Assembly: GCA_030063045.1 (NCBI GenBank)
Contig: JAQSEB010000185.1
Location: forward strand, 1 to 64,000
Direction: 5' to 3'
Source: Pratylenchus scribneri
Lineage: Eukaryota; Nematoda; Chromadorea; Rhabditida; Pratylenchidae
DNA length: 64,000 bases
Below, one piece after another: positions 1 to 10,809 of this stretch (position 1 is the first letter of the stretch; each line of letters starts with the position of its first letter). The translations under genes were made by a program, and so were the position numbers. A model generated the notes under the pieces. That model was given only the letters and a program-made list of their open reading frames with translations, did no database searches and was not told the DNA's origin.

Positions 1-39
1 AAATGCAAAATGAAGAAAATTAATTGCATCAGAAAATGA

Positions 40-153
40 ATGAAATTATGCGAATTCTACGGTTGTTCACCATCAACATTAGACAATTGTGGTTTTGGCG
101 AGAATTGTGAAAAAGAAATGGCGAAAATTCCGTGCAATTTTTTTTGACTTTCG
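40..153 (+). CDS. Possible 3' exon of a cysteine-rich protein (window edge)
   Basis: A short open frame of 37 residues ends at a stop at 151-153. It holds five cysteines in a spacing typical of secreted nematode proteins (C-x4-C-x7-C-x5-C and one more near the end). Nothing upstream is visible because the window starts here. It could equally be noise; no family was recognised. Confidence 0.18.
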
Positions 154-430
154 TTTTCAAAATTTTTTTAAATTCATAGAAATTAAATTTTGAATAAATA
201 ATAATAATTTATGGTATTTAGAATTTGGTAATATTTCGTTCATCAAATTTTCTTAAAATCTATTTTAAAATAAATCTTAATTAGGAATCATTTCCAATTT
301 GCTCAATTAAAATTTTTAATATATTGCTTGATAATTAATTACTTAGAAATAAAATAGTCATAAGAATATTCCAATTAAAATTGACTTATTTTTTGAAATC
401 ATATTCTTTACATTAAACCCATACAAACAA

Positions 431-670
431 GACATCATGGTTGAATGGCTAATGACTTTGATTTCTTTAAGAAATTGCTACGGTTCGAATCCTCAATGAT
501 GCCTATATCTCACTTATGCTTATAGAAAACCAAATTGTTGGTTTAATGAGAGAAAAATTTAACTGAGGGGATTTTTTAATATTTTTATTAAATTTCCTAA
601 AATTATTCAAATTGTTTAAATATTAAAAGTAGATAAATTTATTCAATTAAATAATTTTTAAATATTATTT
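431..670 (+). repeat. tRNA-derived SINE-like repeat, copy 1
   Basis: The 5' part reads like a degenerate tRNA (nearest to Ser/Leu type): an A-box-like TGGTTGAATGGCTAATG and a B-box-like GGTTCGAATCC at 482-492, with CATCAT and ATGATG able to pair as an acceptor stem. A non-tRNA tail (AGAAAACC, then AACTGAGGGGATT, then ATTCAATTAAATAATTTTTA) follows. The same order of head and tail recurs at 5441-5945, so this is a dispersed repeat and not a tRNA gene. The 3' boundary is approximate. Confidence 0.6.
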
Positions 671-1314
671 TCGTATTTGTCACATCGTCCAATTTCGTAT
701 TCATATATTTTCTTATATCGGTTATCATTAACATTTTTCGTTTCATTTTTTTTCTAATAATTCTGTTCATTTAATTTTCAGAATTGTAATTTTTTGAAAT
801 TTAAAAATATATTGTTCTGTTAAATAAGAAAAAGAAACAAAAAAATGTAATTAATAGTAATCGGTAGAAAAAATATTTAAAAATAATCATTTTGAACAAC
901 TTTATATTCCTTTAAAATATAAAACATTTCATTTATAAAGTGCTAGAAAAATTCATCATATTATTATAAATCATCTTTTCCAATTCCATCAGCTTTCATT
1001 CCAGCACAAAGCAAGTCAACCCTCTCAGATACGAATTTTGAATGGGACCAAGACTAAAATATAATTAATTATTTCTAGAAATTAAAAAGTAATTATAATG
1101 ATAATTAATTTGCTGTTGGATCATTCATAAAATCATTTATTTATCCACAGTATTTAGTCCATAAAATCGGTCAAATTGCATCAATGTAGAGTGTAGACTC
1201 AATCCTGCGTCCTGCCTTAGCCTTTTACTCTTTCTATATCTACTTTTATATTAAGGCCTATCACTTTCTTATTGACAAATTCAAAAAATTTCCATGAAAT
1301 GGTTGAATTCAATG

Positions 1315-1564
1315 ATTTTATTTAGAGACCGGCGCCGGACCGGATTTTTGCCGGATCCGGCCAATTTTGCCCTATTTTTGCCGGATCCGAAATCCGGAGA
1401 AAAAATTTTATAACCGGATCCGGTCCGGAATCCGGCACATTTTATGAGATTTTTAAAAATCCGGCCAAATCCGGAGATTTTTTGCCGGATCCGGCCCAAA
1501 TTTACCCAATCCGGAATCCGGTCCGGAATCCGGAAATTCCATTTTGCCGGTCTCTAATTTTATT
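1315..1564. mobile_element. hAT-type MITE built of CCGGATCCGG repeats
   Basis: Perfect terminal inverted repeats TAGAGACCGGC (1323-1333) and GCCGGTCTCTA (1546-1556) are flanked by an exact 8-bp target-site duplication ATTTTATT (1315-1322 and 1557-1564). The interior is an unusually GC-rich set of palindromic GCCGGATCCGG units. An 8-bp duplication is the hAT signature. There is no transposase frame, so the element is non-autonomous. It lies just 3' of the minus-strand gene ending at 1605. Confidence 0.75.
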
Positions 1565-1604
1565 CTCAAATTAATTTCCATAAATATTTAAAATTTAATA
1601 TTAC

Positions 1605-4402
1605 TCACATCCAATGACCAATGCAATCAACTGTAGAAGGGGGCTGATTACGACATCTATATTTTGGATAAAATTAATTAATAAATTTATATGAATTGAC
1701 CTGATAAAACGGCAGAAGTACAATGGCAATCGGATAGATTTTTATAAGCCGGATAATTTAGCAAAAAATCATTCATCTTTTGACAATTACCGCAACCAGT
1801 AAATGACACTAAAAAAGTAAATTTTTAAAAGTTTAGGTATTTTGTCATTTATTATTTTATAATTTTTTTTTATATTTTTATTGTTTTAGATGTTAATAAA
1901 ATGTAAAAGAAAATTCCATTTTCCAACAAAAGGCTTTCCTTCACTCATTCGTGCTTGGATCAAACATTCGAAAAAAATTAGAATATACAACAAATTTAGC
2001 ATTTATATTCAAAATTAGTTTTTTTTTCAGATGATTAATTGTTTTATAACAAATTTAGTTAAATTTCTTCAATTGGAATAAATTAATTAGATAAAGAAAT
2101 TAGTAAAATGCAAAAAGCAAAATGTAATGATTAAAAATGACGACAAAATAAAAAGTAATTTTTTGTAAATCTTTCTAACCTATGAATATCAAAAATGCTT
2201 CTATATATTTATTTTACTAAAAATTGAAATATTGTTGTTTAAATAGTAATCAGAGTGAATTCAGGATTAATAAAAAATAAAACTATTTCCCATTAGCATT
2301 TGAAAAAATTCAAAAGATATCTTCTGTTAGGGTACGCGACGGTTAGTGGCCGGCCGGTTAGTGGCGAACTAGTTTTTGCTTTATAACTCATCTTAAACTG
2401 AACCAAATTGAATGTTTTTATATTCATTTGATAGAGCAATGCATTTCCTATCGAATGATATAAAAAACATTTTATAATGTTTTAAATAAATAAAGTTGTA
2501 ATTTTTTGAATAAATATGGGCAAAACAGTGTCAAATTTGAAGGTTTTTGAATTTTAAAAAATGTATAAATATGTTTTATAACTTGATTTTTATATGGACT
2601 GATAGAGAATTTTTTGCTCTTTTTAACGATATATAAAACATTCTAAACCATTCATTAGGCGCCTAGCTATTAGCTTTCGCCACTAAACGGCCGCGCCGCT
2701 AACCGTCCCACTCCGCTTCTGTTATTTCATTCAATAAACAATATTATTATAAAAATACCTTTTGCATTCGACATTTCTTGTTTACATTTAATTTCAATGC
2801 ATGAAAGTGAGAGGTCGCCTAATTGGCAATTTTGGGTACCAAATTTTTTTACAAGTGGATTACGTCCAGGAATTTTCATGGAAATTTTATGTTCACATGT
2901 GGAAGGGCAGCGGCAATCGATTAGATTTATCAAATCCGGATCAGTGAAAAAATCATTCGCATTGTTGCAATTGCCGCAACCAGTCCCTATCACTGTAATT
3001 TATGTTGTTTTGTATTATGGCTTAGATGTTTATTATTAATATACTAAATTGGAATTATTTCATTTTTTGGGATAACTCCATTATGGCCAAATTTTTTAGG
3101 TCTAAAAAATTTGCTAAAATTTGAAATGCATCAATTAAAATGCATTGAATATATTCGTAATTGGGTTATTTTAGGATTAATGAATATTGGACAATTTGGA
3201 AATATATTTTTTCAGACCAATAATTGGCAAAAAAAATTAATAATAAAGAAAGGAAAATTAGATATCATATTATAAATAAAAATCTTTTGGATTTGAGAAG
3301 ACCCAATTATTTTTAATTGAGAGTATAAAATTATTCAGTGTCACCGTCGAATTTGTGCTCCATAAAAGCTGAAACGGGAAAATGCTTATTTCATTTTAAA
3401 ATCTGACCTATATTTGTCCCAAGAGATAAGAATTTATTTTTAATTATTTTTTTTCAAAATTTAAAAATTTTTATTAAAAAAATGAATAAAATTTATTACA
3501 TTTGAATTTTTTTAAACCCTCTTTCAATATACCTGTTGCATTCGAAATTGGTTGTTTGCATTGGACTTCGATGCATGAACTGTCTTCAGGGCATTCCTGG
3601 GTGCCTCTAACTTCCACCATATTTTCCTGTTTCATTTTTTAAAATTCTGTTCTGTCCCAATTCTGATGCATTGGGACAGGAACAGAAAAAATCTCTTAAT
3701 TTTTAAATAGTTTTTTCCAGTTTCATTGATACTTTTTTATGATTATCTCGAAAATTCTCAAATAGTTTTTGTTTAAATGTTGGAAAATCAGTATCAGTGG
3801 AACAAAGAAGATTCCATCTAAAATTACCTTGTCGGGAAAAAAAATCCCAAATGTATATTGGCAGTCATTTGCATCTGTCAAAATAAATTTAATTTTGTTA
3901 TTAGGATGAAACAATACTATTGTTGGTACTATACTACTCAATTGAATATTTTGGACTTCTTTTTGTTCAGAGAATCAAAATTCAATGAAGAAATAAATCA
4001 ATTCTGGAAGATGATAATGTCATTCCAAAGTCTCAAAAGTTCTATAATTTCTATTTTTAAATATCAAGGAAACTATAAATTAAGCGGCCTTTCCTCAAAA
4101 AGTTCTGGTTTATAACAAAGATATTTAGTTTTTAAAAATGAATAGGATTTTATAAAATTGCTAAATTATTTATGAAATTTTAGACTTTCTAATGGTATTT
4201 ATTGTTTTTCTGGATAAAATAATATTTAAAAAAAACCCAGAATTCTTATTGATAATATTTAGATTAATTTGATTTGCAGAATTGAATTTTTCAAATTTTT
4301 GTAGAAAAAACTAATGCTATTTTTTGTTATTAATTTACCTGCAAATGGTGCAACAAAAATTAATGTCAAAATCATGGAAACGAAGGAGAAGGCAATTGAC
4401 AT
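1605..4402 (-). CDS. Secreted protein with two tandem cysteine-rich modules
   Basis: Six exons on the minus strand, 4402-4339, 3874-3828, 3626-3533, 2992-2759, 1808-1701 and 1630-1605, join in phase to about 190 residues. Residues 1-21 are a signal peptide (MSIAFSFVSMILTLIFVAPFA). The mature part holds a module of about 70 residues present twice: a first Cys, then GTQxC, SCIExxCKQxxSNA, TGCGNCxxxNDF and DCxC. Copy 1 covers exons 2-4 and copy 2 the rest of exon 4 and exon 5, so the repeat crosses exon borders in the same phase. The last tiny exon (VDCIGHWM, stop) is the least certain. A Mutator-like MITE lies in intron 4. No known family recognised; a disulfide-rich extracellular role is inferred only from signal peptide and cysteines. 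Confidence 0.7.
2321..2724. mobile_element. Mutator-like (MULE) MITE, 386 bp
   Basis: A 9-bp direct repeat CTTCTGTTA (2321-2329 and 2716-2724) flanks an element (2330-2715) with imperfect terminal inverted repeats of about 38 bp containing GACGGTTAG, GGCCG and TTAGTGGCGAA at both ends. A 9-bp target duplication with long TIRs is the Mutator-superfamily signature. The AT-rich interior has no transposase. It sits in intron 4 of the modular cysteine-rich gene. Confidence 0.8.
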
Positions 4403-5089
4403 TTTCACTCAGTTTATTTCAGATTAAAATTTAATTGTTATGAAAGGAAATTTTTATTCTTTGTTTGATTGGGTATAACAAATTTCATTGTTATTTATAA
4501 ATCATCTCATCATAATTATTTGCTCAAAATGTATTGTTGCTTATCTCAAAGAAAGAAAAATGTATAAAACTATAAACCGATTTAAAAATCGTCGATCGAC
4601 TATCCTTTTTTCCTTTTTATTTGAGGGTACCATCTTAAATTTATAATTTTTTATCAGTAGTCGTTGAAGAGTTTTACAAAATGTTTATATTTGGTTCACA
4701 TAAATCAGGCAATATAAAATAAATGATGTTTTTGAATGAAAATCAAAATAGAATGCCCTAGAATAAGCATTCTATTTTCCTGACAATTAGGGTAGGAGTC
4801 AAGTATGATTTATATAATATTTAAAAAAAACTTGGTTTATCTTAATTTTTTTCAAAAATCTGAACATCTAGACGGCCTTTTTCCGAAATCTTTTTTTTTG
4901 TTCAAGTAAAATTAAAATATTTAATGTATATTCTGCGATTTTTTTTTAACTTTAATTTTAGAAAAATCGTCCCAATTGTCCATTAACTTCATATTTCTCT
5001 ATATTCTTTTATTATTTTTATGCAATCCAATTATCAAATTCTGTCTTCGTTTTTTCTAATAATCCCGTTTCCCGTTCATTGATGTCAGA

Positions 5090-5296
5090 ATGGATTATCA
5101 TTTTTTTAGAATTTTTAAAGAGGAATACGTGTGGAAGGTGTGGGGAAAGCGCTATCGCGCTTTAAAAGATTCCTAGGAGGGTTATATTTGCTATTAGAAT
5201 CCATTCCCTATTCAACTCGCGCAGAACCGGTTTAAAAATTTGAACCGGTTTAATTTTCAAATTAAACCTCGACGGATCCGCTGCGGGATAATCCAT
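5090..5296. repeat. Possible small inverted-repeat element
   Basis: ATGGATTATC at 5090-5099 is matched by GATAATCCAT at 5287-5296. Inside are the palindrome AAAGCGCTATCGCGCTTT near 5146 and a direct repeat of AACCGGTTT near 5227 and 5244. No target-site duplication was found, so mobility is not shown. Confidence 0.3.
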
Positions 5297-5440
5297 TAGG
5301 TATAAGATATCATATAGAATTTGTTTAATCAAAATGAATTTTAAATATCTACGAAGTCCAAAAATTAAAAACTGTAATCAAAAAACATAATATTAAGTCA
5401 ACCTCTTCCCATTCCCATTTATGTGAAATCATTCATTGAC

Positions 5441-5945
5441 TAATGTGGGTCATGGATGGCCGAATGGTCAATGACTTTGATTTCCCTTCCAAAAAATGCA
5501 AGGGTTCGAATCCTCAATGATGCTATTAATTAATTATATCAAACCTTCATTTAGAAAACCGAAATGTTTATTTAATGATAAAAAAATTAACTGAGAGGAT
5601 TTGTAAATTTTTAAATTTTATTTTATAAATTTCTTAAAATTTTTAAAATACCGTAAATTTCCTATTAGTACCCCCTCTCTATTTGTACCCCCCTCCTGAC
5701 TTTATGCTTCTGTACCGCTTGGCAATATGAACTTTTTAACAAAATTTTTAATGCATTTCTTAGTGCCATTCGGCTCTATAAAAAGCACTATAATTTGTTC
5801 AAAAATGTCAACAGATAACAAAGTTAGACCCCAAATTTTTCCTATTTTTGGGGCTTCGAAAATTAGTACCCCCGGGGGTACTAATAGGAAATTTACGGTA
5901 ATTGAGAATTCAAATTTTTCAATTAAATAATTTTTAATATAAATA
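5441..5945 (+). repeat. tRNA-derived SINE-like repeat, copy 2, split by a nested element
   Basis: The head has an A-box-like TGGCCGAATGGTC and the B-box-like GGGTTCGAATCC ending near 5513, followed by CTCAATGATGCT as in copy 1 (431-670). The tail matches copy 1 (AGAAAACC, AACTGAGAGGATT), is interrupted at 5649 by an inverted-repeat element, and resumes after 5900 with TTCAATTAAATAATTTTTA. The interruption shows the SINE is older than the nested insertion. Confidence 0.6.
5649..5900. mobile_element. MITE with 27-bp perfect terminal inverted repeats
   Basis: Positions 5649-5675 and 5874-5900 are perfect inverted repeats (ends TACCGTAAATTTCC and GGAAATTTACGGTA). The outermost dinucleotide is TA on both sides, as expected for a Tc1/mariner-type TA target. 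A 24-bp palindrome around 5862-5885 (centre ACCCCCGGGGGT) merges with the right arm. There is no transposase. It is inserted in the SINE-like repeat. Confidence 0.75.
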
Positions 5946-6877
5946 AATATCTAATTTTTCAATTCTATACAATCGCTCTCTTATCAAATCCATCTTATAT
6001 GTTTTCTGACTAAATTCGTAATTAATATTTTAATTATTTTGCAATTTTGCAGATTTTTGCAAGGAGAAAAAATCTTTTACAATGAATTGAATGAAGATTG
6101 GGAATAGTAGGGAATTTTTTGCAAAAATAATATTAAATTACATCCTGACAATTGATTTTTTTGCACTTTCTCATTTTTCCAATAGGTCATTTGTTCGGAT
6201 TTTGATTTGGCCAATTTTGATTTCATTCGATTGATTGGCTTTTTGGATGAGGAGGAGGAGGAGGGAATTCAATAACCAAAATGTATTATAAAGGGGATAG
6301 AGAAAAATTCAATCGATATGGACAAAATGAGATTTGATATTTTGCTGTGATTTACAATCTCTTGGAAAATGATTACAATAAATTGGCCATTTACTTGCTA
6401 GTATCATTTTAATCTTGACGCATAACTTTGTTGGCCATTTCAAGGCAAAATTAAAATTAGATTGAATTTTATTAGTTTTTCGACTAACTTTTAAGTGTGA
6501 ATGTGATAATGCTTGCGCAATTTATATAGCATTTTATTAAGCATAAAAATTAGCCAAAAATGATTTCAAAGTATTGTTATTGAGGTTATTGCAAAATACA
6601 CAGCTATAATTAAATATGTCTTGGCCATTTCTAGATAAATAAAATATACACCCAATATTGATCAATGTTTTTGATAACATTTTATAGCTAAATTTATGCT
6701 CAAAATAAAATGCTAAACAAATTAATTCAGAGCTTATTCCATCTCCACTCCAGTAGCTGTATCCCCAATTATTCTAAAGCTTAAATTCTGAATAGCCAAT
6801 AGTAAAAGTTTTATAAAAATTTTTTAATATTTAAGAGAGTAAATAAAATCCATTTTCCCTTAAAATCCAAAAATAAA

Positions 6878-7731
6878 ATGTCAAAATTTTGTATTTACCT
6901 ACTACTTTTATTGACCTTTTTATTTGATGTAATTGTTGCGCCTCGATCACGAACAAAGGGTGGTGGTGGTGGAATTCCATCAAAATCAAAATTACGGAAT
7001 CAACAAAAAAACCCCGAAATTAATTACGTTTTCGACCTCAAATTTGTGAATGTGCCCTTAAAGCCTGGTGCAATTTTGTACAATATTTTCATTATTTGTG
7101 AAGACACCTATCGTCGTTATGGGCAGGTTTTTTATCCAATTAAATAAATTTTTATTCAAATTTATTTTATTTCAGAAAGATCGTTGCTCTTTAGAGGATA
7201 ATATTACAATTAATGCTTTTAAAAAAGAAAGAAAATGTTCACAATTTAAAATAAGCATCATTGAAGCAGTAAATAACGTAACATTTTTCTTCGTATTTTT
7301 ATTAATTTTTATTATATTTATGAATGGTATTATTAGATACTTTTTTTTCTACATATAATTTAGAACAGATTATCGGCTTATAAAAAAGCTAGCCTTAATT
7401 TTTTATCTTTAAAACAAAACCTAATTAAGCCATATAATTTAATTTTTGACCATAATGCATGATCTTAAATTTGACAATTTTCGATTAAAAAAATTCAGAA
7501 TTAATTAAGGCAGGCAAATAATATTATTACTCCATTAATTCCCCAAAGGAAAATGGCGATTTTCATTCCTTCCAATTTGAATGCCCTGACATTTCTGCAG
7601 AGAGCAATGGAAATCACCATTACAAAATTAATTGTGATTTAAATGAAAAGTGTATTTGCACTCCAAAATCAGAAAATTATCATTCAGAACGTGAGGCCGA
7701 TGGTGCTGGTGCAAGCACATCGGGCCATTGA
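6878..7731 (+). CDS. Secreted protein, tandem copy A
   Basis: Exons 6878-7126, 7176-7268 and 7549-7731 give about 174 residues. A signal peptide (about residues 1-22) is followed by APRSRTK, a Gly-rich patch and a basic stretch. Exon 2 has two Cys (DRCSLEDNITI, KKCS-like). Exon 3 has four (FECP, NCDL, KCIC) and ends in GAGASTSGH. Intron 1 is 49 bp. The third acceptor would be AAAG, not CAG, which is less usual; the frame and the paralogue support it. The paralogue at 9072-10418 keeps the same exon order, cysteines and 3' flank. No known family recognised; secretion is the only role that can be inferred. Confidence 0.65.
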
Positions 7732-7951
7732 ATTGAGAATTGGAATTGATTGGTGAAAAATGAAATTTGGAACAAAAGAGGACATTTTTATACTATACAA
7801 AGGAGAAAAATATTTTTGGAATTAATTCCATGTTATTTTTAATTGTCGATTTGTTAATTTGTTAATTTTACAATATAAATCAATTTAAATTTTTTGTCAA
7901 TTCAGCTTTAATCAAATAATTTTATTGAATAGTCATTTCATTATCAAAATG

Positions 7952-8248
7952 AAGCCCCGGTCCCAATCAACCATTTTTCGCTGCGTTCTGCGATTTCGCA
8001 GCGATTTTTCTGGTCCCAATAAGCTTTTTTAGCGCAGCGGTGCATCACAGCGGCAAAATTTTCTTTCCCTCGACCGAGGGAAACTTCTGCGTTAACGCAG
8101 AAAAAAGCACACTATTTTCTTATCTTTTCCTGTCTCTTATGGCCGTTTCACTCATTTTAATGGGGGCTATTGGGACCAGTTCTGCGTTGTGCGCTAAATT
8201 TTCTGCGATGCCGCAGAAACGCAGCGGTAGCTATTGGGACCGAGGCTT
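7952..8248. mobile_element. Inverted-repeat element between the tandem secreted genes
   Basis: Ends AAGCCCCGGTCCCAAT (7952-7967) and ATTGGGACCGAGGCTT (8233-8248) are inverted repeats with 15 of 16 matches. The interior is GC-richer than its surroundings and full of smaller palindromes around TTCTGCGATTTCGCAGCG and of partial copies of the end motif ATTGGGACC. No clear target-site duplication was seen. Confidence 0.55.
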
Positions 8249-9071
8249 GAGTTAATTTTTTTAGCAAAAAAAAGACAGAGTGAAAAAATGGTATTTTTGT
8301 CATATTAAATTTTTAGGATTTTCTTGCATCAGTGCATTTTATTTGGCAAATTTTTTGTTGGTTTTGATTGACAATAGGGCTCAAAATTTTGATATAAACT
8401 TCCCCTTAATTTGGATTTGAAATTTATGGAAATTTTTGCAGGGAAAATTTATTGCAAAATTTTGAATAGGATAATATTCAATGCAAATCCTATCATTTGA
8501 TCCGAGCTATTGATTTTGTTTATAGTATTTTCATTTCATGGAATGGGTGTGGAATCTGACCATGATTGATTTCATTTCAATAGATTGTGCAGGCGGAGGC
8601 TGTAAAATCAATAGAGTGGACATTTCTGGGACAAATTCTTACTTGCGCGATCATTTTTGGTTCTAATTGTACCCTGTTCGATCATTTTTGGGACAATTCT
8701 TATTTGCTTCTGGAACTATAAAAATCAGGACCACAACCTGCCTCCGACAGTTCCAATTCCAACCCCGAAAAACTACCACCCCAGAATCTAGCTCAGACTA
8801 TCCGGAGTATAACTCTGTAACCTACGAGTAAACATGGATTGTTTTAATTTCATCCACAATTCGGCATAATTAAAATATTTTTTGGGTTATAATAACTCAG
8901 TATAGCCAATGGTTTTATGTCCCATAGAATTGTTTATAAATTAGCTTACCGGCGTCCGGCGCGTTACTCCATTGATTGAGATTAGACTTTTCGTGGGTCT
9001 TCTATTATTCTATTCATTCAAGCTTTAAAGAAAGTTCATAAAATCTCTTTTCCTTTAGAATCAAAAATAAA
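8249..9071. other. Intergenic region upstream of tandem copy B
   Basis: No convincing coding sequence. Two related stretches around GATCATTTTTGG occur at about 8651 and 8680. The last 45 bases before the ATG at 9072 resemble the same region before 6878 (both run into AAAAATAAAATG). TTTCCTTTAG at about 9050 could be a trans-splice acceptor, but nothing proves that. Confidence 0.4.
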
Positions 9072-10418
9072 ATGACAAAATTTTGCATTTTCCTACTTTT
9101 TCTGACAATTTTATTTGATTTGATTGTTGCGCCTCGATCACGAACAAAAGGGGGTGGTAAAAATCTGTCAAAATCAAAAACACGCACTCAACAGCAAAGT
9201 GAAAAAATTAATTACGTTTTCTATCTTAAAGTTGCGAATGTGCCGGAAAATCAGAATTTATACACTATTGTCATTCTTTGTATGGATATGGACAAATATA
9301 ATCAGCCTTATTGCCGGGTTTTTTATCCAATTAAATAAATTTTTATTCAAATTTCTATTATTTCAGAAAGATGGTTGCTCTTTAGAAAATAATATTACAA
9401 TCGAAGCTACAAAAGAGCTAAAAAAATGTTCGAAATTTATGATTAACTTCTTAGAGGATGGAAAAAATGTAATATTTTTCTTCAAATTTTTTTATATACG
9501 TATGTTGCAGGAGAAACTGAGATTCAGGAGAAATTGAAATCTCCTAGGAGTAACAAGTTTTAATTCTCAAAAATGACAGCGAAAGGAAAATTTTCTAGTC
9601 TGAATTAGCCGCGAAGCGAAAAATTGATCCCAAAAATAGCCACGTAGCGAAAAATTTGATCCAAAAATGGCCGCGCAGCGAAAAATTTCAGTTAAAAATG
9701 GCCGCGCAGCGAAAAATTTCAGCTAAAAATGGCCGCGCAGCGAAAAGTTAAAGAAATTTAAAACAATGGAGAAATATGAAAAATAAATGTTTTTAAATGT
9801 ATTTATATCAAATTTTAAGCTTTTTAAAAAATGCCATATTTTTTGCCATATTTTTTCCATATTTTTCAAGGCTTATGCCATATTTTTGGTTAGATGAATC
9901 GGTCACCCTGACTCTTTCCTAAAATTAATTAATTTAACCAAAAAGAAATCTAAGATTTTTAATTTTCTTCTTCCCATCTCCAGACATCCATCCATCCTCC
10001 TATAAGATTATTTGGTTATTATCAAGAGTGGGTGTTAAATTGTTAACTATTCTTTGAATATTACAATTTAAATTACCCATTTTAAGAGCATTTAATTTAC
10101 CAAATCTATCTAAAATCAAACTTTAATTCATTATCTCTAAATCAAAGATTAATTAAGTCATAAATAACATTTAATAAGGATATATAGGTAACTAACTTTG
10201 ATGATTTTTCGATAAAAATTCATTATTTTTTGGAAATTATATCATCAATTTTTGCAAAGTTAAATGATGATTATCTTCACTTCCAATTTGAATGTCCTAA
10301 CATTTCTGTCGGCAACAATGAAAATCACGGTTACATACTTGATTGTGATTTAAATGGAAGGTGCATCTGCACTTCAGAACGTGCTGTTGGTGCTGGTACA
10401 AGCACATCGGGCCATTGA
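9072..10418 (+). CDS. Secreted protein, tandem copy B
   Basis: Exons 9072-9317, 9367-9468 and 10260-10418 give about 168 residues: signal peptide, APRSRTK at the mature start, Lys/Ser-rich linker, two Cys in exon 2 and four in exon 3, ending in GAGTSTSGH. Exon order, intron 1 length (49 bp) and intron phases equal copy A at 6878-7731, so it arose by tandem duplication that included the 3' flank. Intron 2 is about 790 bp against about 280 bp in copy A; the extra length holds a repeat-rich insertion (about 9500-9910). The exon 3 acceptor AAAG is unusual, as in copy A. Function unknown. Confidence 0.65.
9500..9910. mobile_element. Repeat-rich insertion in intron 2 of copy B
   Basis: At 9609-9746 there are about 4.5 tandem units of about 30 bp with the core GCCGCGCAGCGAAAAATTT. 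Then come AAAATATGGC-type repeats, and the segment ends in GGTCACCCTG. The same ingredients occur in the elements at 28962-29341 and 50845-51173, so it probably belongs to that hAT MITE family. The left end and duplication are not recognisable. Confidence 0.45.
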
Positions 10419-10809
10419 ACAAGAATTGGTAAATGTTGGTGAAGAATGAAGATTTTGATGAAAAAGAGAACATTTTTATACTCCAAAAAGGGAAGAACAT
10501 TTTTGGAATTAATTCCATGTTATTTTTGATTGTCGATTTGTTAATTTGTTAAAAGAAAATTTGGGAACCAGAATTTTGCAATTTAAATCAATTTAAATTA
10601 TTGGTCAACAGAGCTTTAATCAAATAATTTTATTGAATAATCATTATCAGGATGGGTTAATTTAATTACAAAAATAATAATCGTGAATTTTATGCAAATT
10701 AAGATTAAAATATGCTATGGATTGTTAATAATCAATTTCTTTTTATAAATCTTAAAATTTATCTCTAAAAAGTTTTCTTCACCATTTCCTTTCCTTCATT
10801 TTCTACCAT

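Noticed and set aside
5441..5520. Functional tRNA gene
   Set aside because: The T-stem and anticodon arm do not pair properly and the sequence recurs with a shared tail at 431-670, so it is a SINE-like repeat.
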